Source: Bacteroidota bacterium (GTDB lineage: Bacteria; Bacteroidota; Bacteroidia; Cytophagales; Cyclobacteriaceae). Taken from it: 64,000 bases of DNA. The DNA is taken from positions 1 through 64,000 of the forward strand of contig JACOSO010000046.1 in the NCBI GenBank assembly GCA_016178785.1, read 5' to 3'. How positions within the stretch are numbered: position 1 is the stretch's first letter; every line of letters begins with the position of its first letter. A program made the position numbers and the translations under genes. The notes beneath the pieces are model-generated. The model worked only from the letters and a program-made list of their open reading frames with translations, searched no databases and was not told the DNA's origin. Below, one piece after another: positions 50,299-59,618 of this stretch.

Positions 50299-50380
50299 AA
50301 ATACAGATTACAGATTGCTTGTTTCAGGTTTACATCTGACTCATGCAATCTGTATTTTTTTCTGCAACCTGTAATTTCTA
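50299..50380. repeat. Hairpin repeat, copy E, between convergent genes
   Basis: AAATACAGATTACAGATTGC (50299-50318) is answered by GCAATCTGTATTTTTT (50345-50360) and by a second, weaker unit GCAACCTGTAATTTC (50364-50378). The ATTACAGATT word also occurs in copy A. It separates the convergent ssb and hydrolase genes and has T-runs, so it could terminate transcription from the left. Confidence 0.65.
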
Positions 50381-51232
50381 TTTGGATAGAAATGCATCCA
50401 TCTTCTCATTAAACCAGGCTGGTTCATCGTAGAAAATGAAATGCTTACCTGTATCGTTGATTTCAATCGTGCTGTTTTTAACGCTTGCTACTTGGTCCAA
50501 GTATGCTTTGGTTACGCTTTCGCGAGTCACCCCATATTGTTTGTAGGCGATCCAAGCACCCATCAGCATGACGGGGCAATCGATCGAAGCGACTGCCTTG
50601 CGTAAATCGATGGTGTACAATTCATACATTACTTCAGCCTGCGTATTGGGGTCTGCCTTTGAGGCAATTTTTGCTACCTGATTGATGCGATCAACGGAGC
50701 TTATCAAGGATGGCAAGTATTGCATTTCAGCTTGCTCAATTTGTGCGGGGGTCTGGTTTTCCATTCTAGCTTTCATTGAGGTCGCCATTGGCTTAACAGT
50801 TTCAGGAGTTGAGCCGGGCATGATTAGCTCGGGCATAAAGGGCACTCCATCAACTGCAATTATTTTTTCGAATACACCATTGCCGCTGGCGGCAGCCCAA
50901 AATGAAATAAACCCGCCCATGCTGTGACCGACCAAAATTGGTTTTTTCAATTTGCGCGCGTATGCCACCACATCGTCTTTCACTGTCTCGAGGAAATGGT
51001 CACTCAACTTGGGAGCATTGCCTCCAAAACCTGCAAGGGTAAGTACGTGGCACTCATAATTTTTCTGATACCGCTCTACGGTTTCTTTCCACACTTCAGC
51101 AGAACAATAAAGTCCGTGAATAAAGATGATGGGTTTGCCGTGGCCTTTCACATCAACGGTGAACATTTGTTGCGCATGTGCCTGAACTAGGGCAAGCGCG
51201 AAGGCAAGGATAAAAAGGATTTTTGTTTTCAT
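50378..51232 (-). CDS. Exported alpha/beta hydrolase
   Basis: A 284-residue protein with a signal peptide (1-20, LVQAHAQ). The hydrolase fold shows the oxyanion HGLYCS near 39-44, the nucleophile elbow VGHSMGG near 101-107 (Ser104), a likely acid in the MLMGAWIAYK region (about 221-230) and the terminal histidine in DTGKHFIFYDEP near 260-271. The substrate is unknown; the lid region (about 130-200) is helical. Single gene. Confidence 0.88.
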   Translation of the reverse strand: MKTKILFILAFALALVQAHAQQMFTVDVKGHGKPIIFIHGLYCSAEVWKETVERYQKNYECHVLTLAGFGGNAPKLSDHFLETVKDDVVAYARKLKKPILVGHSMGGFISFWAAASGNGVFEKIIAVDGVPFMPELIMPGSTPETVKPMATSMKARMENQTPAQIEQAEMQYLPSLISSVDRINQVAKIASKADPNTQAEVMYELYTIDLRKAVASIDCPVMLMGAWIAYKQYGVTRESVTKAYLDQVASVKNSTIEINDTGKHFIFYDEPAWFNEKMDAFLSK

Positions 51233-51433
51233 GGAGTTTTGTTTGCTATGAGAACGGAGCCAATTGAGATGAGTAATTATTAATTGACCATTCGCTCATT
51301 TGCGTTGACGATCTGCAATTTTGATTATTTGAAATCGGTTCATTTCAAGGGATCTTTTTGTATTTCATCAATATTTACTTGCGGTTGGTCAATGTACCTG
51401 ATATTAGAAAACACTAATCCGTATTTTTAGACC

Positions 51434-52456
51434 ATGAATGATGATTTGAAGAAACTCTATAAATACAAAATTCACCACATGCTGGGTTGGGTTAGCTACT
51501 TCGCTTTTTACATGACCATGTATAAGAGCTATAGCACAAGCATGTTGCAGTTGTTCTCCTACACGGCAGTCTATTTTCTTTTCCATTGGTCCACTTTTTA
51601 TGTGATTGCGTACTACCTCATTCCAAAATTCCTTTACGCGAAAAAATACCGCCAATTTTTTGTGATCTCCTCCGGGATTGTCTTGGTCGAGTCAGTGGGC
51701 CTCTCTTTTTTCATGTACTATACTTTCATGTATAAATTAAAACCCTATTCGGGAAATTTGCTTCTCGTTTTTATGTCAGCGGCTATATCAATTGTTTTTA
51801 TTGCCGGCATTTTGTGCGCAGCAAAATTGATAGTAGATAAAATCAGGTCAGATCGATCGACAGAGAAAATAGAGAAACAACGTGTCGAATCAGAATTGCA
51901 ATATCTCAAGGCGCAGGTCAACCCTCACTTTCTTTTTAATGCAATCAATAGTATTTATTTCCTAATCAAAAAAGATCCCGATCAGGCAGCCAGTACACTT
52001 ATTCGTTTGTCTGACTTATTGCGATTTCAATTGTATGATTGCACAGTAGAAAAAATCAATGTTGAAAAGGAGATCGAGTACCTTCGTAATTTTGTGACGC
52101 TCGAAGAGATCAGGAAAGGAAACAAAACTAAAGTTGATTTTCAGGTCGCAGAAAATCTGCAGGGCTTTGAATTGGCACCTTTCATGCTTATTCCGTTTTT
52201 GGAGAACACCTTTAAGTATGTTTCCAATTTTTCAGGATCAGAAAATCGAATCGTTATAAAAATATGGCGCGAAGATGATTTTTTCCATGCTCATTTTTTT
52301 AATACCACAGATAATTTGGTAAGAAACGGGCCAGGAGGCATCGGTCATAAAAATGTGAAGCGCAGGCTTGAACTCGTCTACCCCGACAAACACACCCTTA
52401 ACATTGTAGAGCGGCCCGGCACTTATAAAGTTATGTTGTCACTGAAAATAGCCTGA
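51434..52456 (+). CDS. LytS-type sensor histidine kinase
   Basis: A 340-residue kinase with four membrane segments in the first 140 residues (about 15-33, 40-62, 73-93, 108-132) and no separate sensor domain. The kinase part has QVNPHFLFNAINSIYFL (about 161-177), the His_kinase phosphoacceptor block, and a degenerate ATPase domain with PFMLIPFLENTFKY. It belongs to the group that partners LytTR regulators. It shares one base with the following response-regulator gene, a clear two-component pair. Confidence 0.93.
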   Translation: MNDDLKKLYKYKIHHMLGWVSYFAFYMTMYKSYSTSMLQLFSYTAVYFLFHWSTFYVIAYYLIPKFLYAKKYRQFFVISSGIVLVESVGLSFFMYYTFMYKLKPYSGNLLLVFMSAAISIVFIAGILCAAKLIVDKIRSDRSTEKIEKQRVESELQYLKAQVNPHFLFNAINSIYFLIKKDPDQAASTLIRLSDLLRFQLYDCTVEKINVEKEIEYLRNFVTLEEIRKGNKTKVDFQVAENLQGFELAPFMLIPFLENTFKYVSNFSGSENRIVIKIWREDDFFHAHFFNTTDNLVRNGPGGIGHKNVKRRLELVYPDKHTLNIVERPGTYKVMLSLKIA

Positions 52457-53163
52457 TGATTCAATTAAAAACTATTGTTGTAGAAGACGAGCCCCTGGCG
52501 CGCGAGGGATTACTCTCTTACCTTTCTCAAATCGATTTTATTCAAATGAAAGGCGTCTGCGAAGATGCCCTGCAAGCGAATCAGCTTCTTGCTTCACAAC
52601 CAATCGACTTGATGTTTCTGGATATTCAAATGCCTCGCCTCACAGGTATTGAATTTTTAAAATCGTTGAAACAGCCACCCATGGTGGTGATGACTACGGC
52701 TTATCCGAATTTTGCTTTGCAAGGGTATGAATTGGACGTAATGGATTATCTGATAAAGCCTTTTCCGTTTGAGCGGTTGTTAAAGTCGGTAAATAAAGCG
52801 CGTGATTTTTATCAGCTAAAAAATAGGCCGGCACCACAGGCATCTGATTTTTTCTTTGTGAAGTGCGATCATCGTTATGAAAAAATATTTTATCGCGATG
52901 TAATCTATGTGGAAGGAATGGAGAACTATGTAGTCATATATACGCCTGTGCAGAAATTTGTCACGCTCATGCGCATGAAGGCAATTGAAGAGCTACTTCC
53001 GCAGGCTGATTTTATTCGCACCCACAAATCGTATCTCGTTGCTGTGAATGCAATTGCATCCATTGACGGGAGCGATTTAATTGTTGGTGGAAAACATTTG
53101 CCGATCAGCCGTGATAAAAAACCTGAAATAATGGAACGACTGTTGAGAGAAAAGAAACCATAG
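52456..53163 (+). CDS. LytTR-family response regulator
   Basis: A 235-residue regulator. The receiver domain (1-120) has acidic pocket residues EDE near 10-12, the phosphorylation site Asp56 in LDIQMP, and the conserved lysine in DYLIKPF near 102. The LytTR DNA-binding domain (about 130-232) has IYVEGMENYVVIYT and FIRTHKSYLVAVNAI. It binds DNA through beta-strand contacts at direct repeats. Co-translated with the upstream LytS kinase; the target genes are not evident here. Confidence 0.94.
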   Translation: MIQLKTIVVEDEPLAREGLLSYLSQIDFIQMKGVCEDALQANQLLASQPIDLMFLDIQMPRLTGIEFLKSLKQPPMVVMTTAYPNFALQGYELDVMDYLIKPFPFERLLKSVNKARDFYQLKNRPAPQASDFFFVKCDHRYEKIFYRDVIYVEGMENYVVIYTPVQKFVTLMRMKAIEELLPQADFIRTHKSYLVAVNAIASIDGSDLIVGGKHLPISRDKKPEIMERLLREKKP

Positions 53164-53212
53164 CTGATGCATAGCAAATGCCGCTATTGATGGATTGACT
53201 TCCGCCTATCAA

Positions 53213-53857
53213 CTAATTTCTGTTCTGACTCTCCCTTCTCTTTTTCTTGATGTCTTTGATAAACTTCACCCAGTTGAGCGGGTTAAGGAAAGGATTGTAA
53301 ATGGGATGGAATTTATTATCGGCTGAGGTCGAAAACTGTTCAATGTAGTAGCGATAGTTGGCGTTGCCATCCATGGGTGTGGTGCGCACCATCAGCGCGA
53401 GGAGTTCAGCATTCAGGTTTTTTGGATCGATGCCGGTGTTATCAAGCGGCACATTGAGGGCGAGCACTGCTTCTTTAAAAAGTTCTTCCGTGGGCATGGT
53501 CACTACCACCTCTTTCAAAAAAGTTACATCAGGGCTTAGCTCAACTAATATGGAGGTAAATTCTTTAGCATCCTGTGGCACCACATAAGCTTGTCTGTGA
53601 AAACCTACACAACTAATCAGTACCGAGTCTCCGGTGAGTAAAGGCAAAGAGAAGAAACCATTATTGAGCGAAGAAGTTCCGCGGCCCGCTTTGGGTACAT
53701 AAAAATTCACGCCAGGCAGGAAAGCACCTGTAGTGTCGGTAACAATACCTGAGAGTTGTATCACGCGCCTCGACTGCGCATTTGATTTTTGAGTAGTAGT
53801 TAATCCAACGAAAACCAGAAAAACGACTAAAAACGGGTAAATCTTTCTCACATTCAT
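53213..53857 (-). CDS. Secreted carboxypeptidase-regulatory-like domain protein
   Basis: A 214-residue protein with a signal peptide (about 1-27, ending KSNAQ). A CarboxypepD_reg-like beta-sandwich follows (about 33-110: IVTDTTGAFLPGVNFYV, SLNNGFFSLPL, DSVLISCVGF), a domain usual at the front of TonB-dependent receptors. Here no plug or barrel follows; the C-terminal half is helical. It probably acts at the envelope. A good -7 box lies 13 bases before the start. Confidence 0.83.
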   Translation of the reverse strand: MNVRKIYPFLVVFLVFVGLTTTQKSNAQSRRVIQLSGIVTDTTGAFLPGVNFYVPKAGRGTSSLNNGFFSLPLLTGDSVLISCVGFHRQAYVVPQDAKEFTSILVELSPDVTFLKEVVVTMPTEELFKEAVLALNVPLDNTGIDPKNLNAELLALMVRTTPMDGNANYRYYIEQFSTSADNKFHPIYNPFLNPLNWVKFIKDIKKKRRESQNRN

Positions 53858-53870
53858 TTTTTATAACCGA

Positions 53871-53878
53871 CAAAGGTA
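53871..53878 (-). promoter_or_regulatory. -7 promoter box
   Basis: TACCTTTG on the minus strand matches TAnnTTTG and ends 13 bases before the ATG at 53857. The nearest TTG on the minus strand (53897-53895) is 16 bases away, slightly short of the usual spacing. Confidence 0.55.
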
Positions 53879-54020
53879 AAGATTTAGGGCAATACAAGCC
53901 TAACAAAAATAAGCATGAACCTATGATGAATTTGCCTTAAAAAAAGTTTAAAATTTCTATCCTTCATCTGAAATTGACGCAATTGGCTTATTGAGCACCG
54001 ATGAATTAATTTGCGAGTTC

Positions 54021-54404
54021 ATGCGTTTAAAACATTTCAATATCGATCCGGGCGCGCAGATTTTTTTAGCATGCAGTGATACCTCACGGTTACGGATTTT
54101 GCATTTAATTATGACCAATGGCGAAATGTGTATTACCGATCTGGAACGGATTCTTGAATTCACTCAAACAAAGACTTCTCGTCATTTGATCTATTTAAAA
54201 AACGCGGGCATTCTCACATCGCGTAAATTCAACCAATGGATGTTTTATCAGATCAAGGATGAAGTATTTGATATTATGCAGCAGATTATGCAGTTCTTGA
54301 GGCGCGACCCCGTTTTGCAAAAGGATCAACAGATTTTTCACACGATGTACACCAATCGTGAATTGACATTGAATCGATTAAAGATAAAGCCGCTTGGTAT
54401 CTGA
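54021..54404 (+). CDS. ArsR-family winged-helix regulator
   Basis: A 127-residue protein from the ATG at 54021 (MRLKHFNIDP); a TTG ten codons upstream is possible but less likely. The winged helix is seen in CSDTSRLRILHLIMTNGEMC (about 18-37) and TQTKTSRHLIYLKNAGIL (about 48-66). It lacks the metal-binding helix motif of arsenic or cadmium repressors, although Cys18 and Cys37 could be redox or metal sites. A hairpin repeat separates it from the HAD gene. Target unknown. Confidence 0.85.
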   Translation: MRLKHFNIDPGAQIFLACSDTSRLRILHLIMTNGEMCITDLERILEFTQTKTSRHLIYLKNAGILTSRKFNQWMFYQIKDEVFDIMQQIMQFLRRDPVLQKDQQIFHTMYTNRELTLNRLKIKPLGI

Positions 54405-54468
54405 TTCAAAATTTCAAATTCAAGATTTGGAGTTAAAATTTTAAATTTTGAACCTTGGATTTTCGAAT
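54403..54468. repeat. AT-rich hairpin repeat, copy C
   Basis: Left arm 54403-54430 contains ATTCAAAATTTCAAATTCAA; the right arm 54439-54468, read in complement, contains AAAATCCAAGGTTCAAAATT. Loop of about eight bases. It begins at the stop codon of the ArsR gene and ends six bases before the HAD gene start. Same words as copies A, B and D. Confidence 0.75.
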
Positions 54469-54473
54469 AAGAC

Positions 54474-55163
54474 ATGAAGTACAAGTGCCTCCTCTTCGAC
54501 CTCGACCATACGCTCTGGGATTATGAAACCAATTCGCGTGAAGCGCTGTCGGAACTATACCTTGATTTCGGATTGAATAAAAAAGGAATCGAAGAAGAAA
54601 AATTCCTGGAGACTTTTTATGTCATCAATAATGAGCTCTGGGATCAATACGACCGGGGGCTTCTTCACCGCGATGTAATCCGCCATGAACGCTTTCATCG
54701 AATTCTGCTCGCTCTTGGCGTCAATGATTATGACATGTCAATCAGACTCTCTCATGAATACATCGCTGAATCGCCCAAAAAGAAGAACTTGATTGAAGGA
54801 TGCAAACAGGCGCTTGATTATTTACATCCAAAATACCCGATGGTTATTGTCACGAATGGCTTTGACGAAATACAATCTACTAAACTTATGTCATCAGGCA
54901 TCGACCATTATTTTAAAAGCATAGTTACTTCTGCTCGGGCCGGACACAAGAAACCAGCCAGAGAAATTTTTGAATTCGCTTTGCGCGAAAGCAATGTGGC
55001 CCCAACCCAGGCAATTATGATTGGCGATAATTTGCTTACTGATATTGCTGGAGCAGAGAATGCGAATATCGACACCGTTTTTTTCAACCCGAATGAAATT
55101 CAGCATTCTAAAAACATCAACTTCGAAATCAAAACTTTAACCGAGTTGACGAACTTTCTGTGA
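54474..55163 (+). CDS. yjjG: YjjG-family noncanonical pyrimidine nucleotidase (HAD)
   Basis: A 229-residue HAD phosphatase. Motif I is LFDLDHTLWDYE (about 7-18), motif II VTNGF near 127-131, motif III lysine KPAREIFEFAL near 161-171 and motif IV GDNLLTDIAGAENAN near 184-198. YjjG homologues hydrolyse nucleoside monophosphates, preferring damaged or noncanonical pyrimidines, protecting the nucleotide pool. The helical cap fits. It is separated from pruA by 62 bases with its own promoter box. Confidence 0.88.
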   Translation: MKYKCLLFDLDHTLWDYETNSREALSELYLDFGLNKKGIEEEKFLETFYVINNELWDQYDRGLLHRDVIRHERFHRILLALGVNDYDMSIRLSHEYIAESPKKKNLIEGCKQALDYLHPKYPMVIVTNGFDEIQSTKLMSSGIDHYFKSIVTSARAGHKKPAREIFEFALRESNVAPTQAIMIGDNLLTDIAGAENANIDTVFFNPNEIQHSKNINFEIKTLTELTNFL

Positions 55164-55175
55164 TTGGTATTTTGT

Positions 55176-55183
55176 TAACTTTG
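55176..55183 (+). promoter_or_regulatory. -7 promoter box of pruA
   Basis: TAACTTTG matches TAnnTTTG and lies 42 bases before the pruA ATG. A TTG at proper distance is lacking (TTTC about 18 bases upstream is the closest), so the -33 element is weak. Confidence 0.5.
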
Positions 55184-55225
55184 AGCCCCGATTTTGAATC
55201 TTTAATTTTTAAACATTGAATTGCT

Positions 55226-56857
55226 ATGTCAACCGGATTTTTCAAAGTTCCCTCTCCTAGAAATGAAACTGTACTTTCGTATGCCCCCGGCACCAAAGAA
55301 CGGGCATTATTAAAAAAAGCATTGGAAGAAGGGCGATCAAAAGAACTCGATATCCCCATGTATATCGGTGCTGACGAAGTAAGATCCGGTAACAAAAAAA
55401 GATTATCGCCCCCACATGATCATAAACATACATTGGGATATTTTCATCAAGGAGATAAGAGTCATATTGAGCAAGCCATCAATGCTGCGATGGCCGCCAA
55501 AGAACTTTGGGGAAATTTGAGTTGGGAAAACCGGGCAAGTATTTTCTTGAAAGCAGCGGATTTGTTGGCTGGCCCATATCGTTACAAAATCAATGCAGCT
55601 ACAATGCTTGGCCAATCAAAGAACGCATATCAGGCGGAGATCGATGCAGCTTGCGAGTTGATAGACTTCTTGCGATTCAACGTCTCCTTTATGAGTGAGA
55701 TTTACAATGAGCAGCCAATCTCATCGCCCGGAGTTTGGAATAGACTTGAGTACCGTCCTTTAGAAGGATTTACTTTTGCCCTTACACCATTCAACTTTAC
55801 AGCCATAGCTGGAAATCTCCCCACAAGCATGGCCATGATGGGTAACACAGTAGTGTGGAAACCAAGCAACACCCAGATCTATGCTGCCAATGTGATCATG
55901 CAAGTGTTGAAGGAAGCCGGCCTGCCCGATGGCGTGATCAACTTGGTTTATGTAAGCGGTCCCGATGCAGCTGATGTAATTTTTAGTCACAAAGATTTTG
56001 GCGGAATTCAGTTCACCGGAAGCACAGGAGTATTTAACGGCATGTGGAAAACGATTGGCGAGAATATCAGCAAGTACAAGTCATATCCTCGCATTGTGGG
56101 TGAAACGGGGGGGAAAGATTTTGTAATCGCACATAAGAGCGCGGGTGCAAAAGAAGTTTCTACTGCATTGGTGCGAGGTGCATTTGAATACCAAGGTCAA
56201 AAATGTTCAGCTGCTTCACGTGCATATGTTCCTTCCAATCTTTGGGACGATGTAAAGAAAAACATGATCGCTGATTTGAAGAGCATTTCAATGGGGCCCG
56301 TAGAAGATTTTGGAAACTTTGTGAATGCCGTGATAGATGAAAAAGCATTTGATTCAATCACGGGCTACATCGAAAAAGCAAGACAAAACCCAATGAACGA
56401 AATCATTGCAGGAGGCAAGTATGATAAATCAAAAGGATATTTTGTAGAGCCAACTGTGATCGCCACCAAAGATGCTTCGTCACTTACTATGTGTGAAGAA
56501 ATCTTTGGCCCGGTATTGACCATCTACGTTTACCATTCGGAAAATTTTGAACAAACACTTGAATTGGTAGATAAAACTTCTCCGTATGCGCTAACCGGTT
56601 CCATCCTTGCGCGCGACCGTTATTCCGTTGAACTTGCAACTAAAAAATTAGCAAACAGTGCGGGCAATTTTTACATCAACGACAAACCCACGGGGGCGGT
56701 AGTTGGTCAGCAACCATTTGGCGGAGCCAGAGGTTCTGGCACTAACGATAAGGCCGGTGCAAAAGTGAATTTGCTTCGCTGGGTTTCGTTACGAACCATC
56801 AAGGAAACATTCGTTACGCCAACTGACTATCGCTATCCTTTTTTAAATAAGGATTGA
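55226..56857 (+). CDS. pruA: 1-pyrroline-5-carboxylate dehydrogenase
   Basis: A 543-residue NAD-dependent aldehyde dehydrogenase that oxidises glutamate semialdehyde to glutamate in proline breakdown. Substrate and cofactor blocks FALTPFNFTAI (about 183-193) and FTGSTGVFNGMW are present; the general-base glutamate is in GETGGKDF (about 293-300) and the catalytic cysteine in GQKCSAASR (near 326). The long N-terminus (KVPSPRNETVLSYAPGT) is specific to the monofunctional P5C dehydrogenases of Bacteroidota and animals. No proline dehydrogenase gene is next to it. Confidence 0.95.
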   Translation: MSTGFFKVPSPRNETVLSYAPGTKERALLKKALEEGRSKELDIPMYIGADEVRSGNKKRLSPPHDHKHTLGYFHQGDKSHIEQAINAAMAAKELWGNLSWENRASIFLKAADLLAGPYRYKINAATMLGQSKNAYQAEIDAACELIDFLRFNVSFMSEIYNEQPISSPGVWNRLEYRPLEGFTFALTPFNFTAIAGNLPTSMAMMGNTVVWKPSNTQIYAANVIMQVLKEAGLPDGVINLVYVSGPDAADVIFSHKDFGGIQFTGSTGVFNGMWKTIGENISKYKSYPRIVGETGGKDFVIAHKSAGAKEVSTALVRGAFEYQGQKCSAASRAYVPSNLWDDVKKNMIADLKSISMGPVEDFGNFVNAVIDEKAFDSITGYIEKARQNPMNEIIAGGKYDKSKGYFVEPTVIATKDASSLTMCEEIFGPVLTIYVYHSENFEQTLELVDKTSPYALTGSILARDRYSVELATKKLANSAGNFYINDKPTGAVVGQQPFGGARGSGTNDKAGAKVNLLRWVSLRTIKETFVTPTDYRYPFLNKD

Positions 56858-56927
56858 GCAACTCAATTCATGTAATATTCGTTTCGGTTGACTTTTAATT
56901 TATTAAATTGTTAACCATACAAATTAT

Positions 56928-59603
56928 TTGAGCTTGCGCTTTACTTTTTTATTTATTCTCCTGGTTGGAGTGCTGTCTTATAATGTTGCAGCACAGTCTA
57001 CCATTATTGACAGTTTAAGGCAGCTGCTTCAAAAGAGTGAGGGTAAACAACGAGTTGACGTATTAAATGCTTACGCGTATTCCACGCTGTCTTATGATTA
57101 TTGGCAAGCGCGAAAATCAATTGAAGAAGCCAATAAACTAAGCAATGAATTAAATTATAAAAAAGGAATCGCGGAATCATTATTCTATCAGGGTATAGTT
57201 GAAGAAAGAACCGGTCGCGACTCAGCTGCGATGATCAACTTTCGAAAGAGCCTCAGTCTGTTTTCAAAGTTTGATGATCCGGCATTAAAGGGAAGATTAC
57301 TTGCCTCCATGGGCTTAGCAAAGCAGCATACCGGTCAGCTCGACTCGGCAACTACTTACTTTCAGCGATCATATCAATTGTTAAAAGATAGTGTAAATCC
57401 ATTGCACTTGTCTTTTTTGTATTTACGCTTGGCTGAGCTCAATAAAATTAAGAACAACCTGGAGCTTCAGATTCTTTACTTAATGAAAAGTTGGGAAATC
57501 AGAAAAAGACTGCCCGAAAAACACCCTTTGGTTTGGGCCGGAGTAGGGTTGGCATCTTATTACATCGATCGCGGAGAGGACAAGAAAGCAACCTCTTATC
57601 TTAACCAGGTAAAACGATCTCTCGGAAAAGATACGGTTGGCAATGAAGAGATTGCCATAATATATAAATATCAGGCAATAATTTATGCCAATGCAGGAAC
57701 TCACGCAGCTGCCCTTGACTTATTTGCAAGGACCAAAAAGTTTTATGAACAAAATCCATTTCCGTGGGACCTGATCAACCTGCTGATTGAAGTTGGATTC
57801 GTACAGGCTCAAGTGGCTAATTATGAGACTAGTTTGAAATATTATTTTCAAGCACTGAAACTAGCCGAGATCAATCGATTTGAAGTTCAGGTTGCTCAGA
57901 TCAATTTCCGCATCGCACGTGTTTATTATTTTTTGGAACAGGATCCTTTTGCTGAGCGGTTTGCTAAAAAATCTTTAACATATTCACGTGATCACCATCT
58001 TGAGTTGGACGAAGCCTTTACTGATAATCTTTTAGGCGCACTTTACACACGTAAAAACCAATTTGACACTGCGCTTTCCTATTTTGACAGGGCCTTGTCA
58101 CTTCGTCAAAAGAATAACTTCATTGCCGGTGTGGCGGGCACGCTGGGAAGTATGGGAGAAATGTTTGAGAAGGCAAATGAATTAAAAAAGGCTGAGAGCT
58201 TTGGGCTCAAATCCCTGGCTATTGCTGAGCAGACCAACAATGCACTTAGCAAATGCTACTCCTATCAGGCCATGGGCTATCTCTATTTTCGTCTCGGGAA
58301 ATATGAGAAAGCGGAGTATTATTTAGACCTGGGAGAAGTGTTTGCAAAAAAAATTAATTACCATGAAGTGCTTGCCACCATCTATAAAAACAAAAGCGAC
58401 TTATGGCGCGCGCGTAAAGATTTTCAAAAAGCGCTTGTTTATTTAAGCAAATTCGGAGCGCTGAAGGATTCAATTTTGAATAAAAATGTTGGCAATCGAA
58501 TCTTATCATTGCAGTATGACTTTGATCTTGATCAAAAAGACAAAGAAATAAAAATCTTAAACCAGCAGCATCAGTTGCAGCAAAACACACTTGACTTGCA
58601 ACATGTTGAAATCAGGCAGCAGAGAGTCATAATCGTGGTGGGCATCATAATTATAATAGCTATCGGAATCGGTGCTTACATTATCTTCGCTTTTTATAAA
58701 AAAGTCAAACAATTGAACCGAGCCATATCAGAACAGAATGAGGCAATTACTAAGCAGTCAGAAGAATTAAAGGAGGCGAATGAAGTGTTGGGCAAACTTA
58801 ACCGGGAAACATTAGAACAAAAAGAAGAGATTCAGGCGCAATCTGAGGAACTTGTTGAAAGCAACCAGACTATCGCTCGTATCAACGAAGGCCTCGAAGA
58901 AAAAGTCAAGGAGCGAACCTCTGCCTTGAAAGAAGCCTATCACGAACTCGACACATTTTTTTATAGATCATCACACGACTTCCGAAGGCCGCTCACCACA
59001 TTCATGGGCTTGGCCGAAGTAGCTAAAGTATCTGTCAAGGAACCCACCGCCCTCGAGTTGTTTGAAAAAGTCAAGGAAACAGCTGATAACCTAGACAAGA
59101 TGTTAGGAAAATTGCAATCTGTGAATTTGATCTCCAGTGGAGAATTGACTCAAACAGAGATCAGTTTCAAAGATGTTTTTGAAGAAGAGATGCATTTTTT
59201 TCAGAATGAGTTCTTGCGAAAAAAGATTGTGGTCACTTCGGAAGTGAACCTCAGCAAACCCATTTACTCTTACCCCGTACTTATAAAAGTGGTTGTCCAA
59301 AATTTAATTGAGAATGCAATCTCCTTCTGTTCAGCTGAAAAGCCGGTAATACATCTTTCTGCATGTGATAATGGTGGGGAGGTTAAACTTCAGGTGATCG
59401 ACAATGGCCAGGGTATCGATCCGGCTTACTTGCCTCGAGTTTTTGAAATGTATTTCCGAGCCAATGAGCGCAGTACGGGCAATGGCCTTGGATTGTATAT
59501 TGTTAAGAAAATGGTCGACAAAATGAAAGGAAGAATTGATATAACAAGCGACCTTGGCAAAGGCGCTGATATAAAAATATTTTTGCCTTTTAATATCCTT
59601 TAG
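56928..59603 (+). CDS. TPR-repeat sensor histidine kinase
   Basis: An 891-residue protein starting at TTG (no ATG or GTG in frame upstream before the stop at 56904). A signal peptide (about 1-23, NVAAQ) leads to about ten TPR repeats (residues 30-540), one membrane segment near 566-588, a coiled coil (595-670) and the kinase core. The phosphoacceptor is in SSHDFRRPLTTF (near 681), followed by the N-box QNLIENAISF, G1 DNGQGIDP and G2 GNGLGLYIVKK. TPR sensors of this type bind periplasmic partners. No response regulator is adjacent. Confidence 0.93.
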   Translation: MSLRFTFLFILLVGVLSYNVAAQSTIIDSLRQLLQKSEGKQRVDVLNAYAYSTLSYDYWQARKSIEEANKLSNELNYKKGIAESLFYQGIVEERTGRDSAAMINFRKSLSLFSKFDDPALKGRLLASMGLAKQHTGQLDSATTYFQRSYQLLKDSVNPLHLSFLYLRLAELNKIKNNLELQILYLMKSWEIRKRLPEKHPLVWAGVGLASYYIDRGEDKKATSYLNQVKRSLGKDTVGNEEIAIIYKYQAIIYANAGTHAAALDLFARTKKFYEQNPFPWDLINLLIEVGFVQAQVANYETSLKYYFQALKLAEINRFEVQVAQINFRIARVYYFLEQDPFAERFAKKSLTYSRDHHLELDEAFTDNLLGALYTRKNQFDTALSYFDRALSLRQKNNFIAGVAGTLGSMGEMFEKANELKKAESFGLKSLAIAEQTNNALSKCYSYQAMGYLYFRLGKYEKAEYYLDLGEVFAKKINYHEVLATIYKNKSDLWRARKDFQKALVYLSKFGALKDSILNKNVGNRILSLQYDFDLDQKDKEIKILNQQHQLQQNTLDLQHVEIRQQRVIIVVGIIIIIAIGIGAYIIFAFYKKVKQLNRAISEQNEAITKQSEELKEANEVLGKLNRETLEQKEEIQAQSEELVESNQTIARINEGLEEKVKERTSALKEAYHELDTFFYRSSHDFRRPLTTFMGLAEVAKVSVKEPTALELFEKVKETADNLDKMLGKLQSVNLISSGELTQTEISFKDVFEEEMHFFQNEFLRKKIVVTSEVNLSKPIYSYPVLIKVVVQNLIENAISFCSAEKPVIHLSACDNGGEVKLQVIDNGQGIDPAYLPRVFEMYFRANERSTGNGLGLYIVKKMVDKMKGRIDITSDLGKGADIKIFLPFNIL

Positions 59604-59618
59604 AAATTTAGTTGATCA

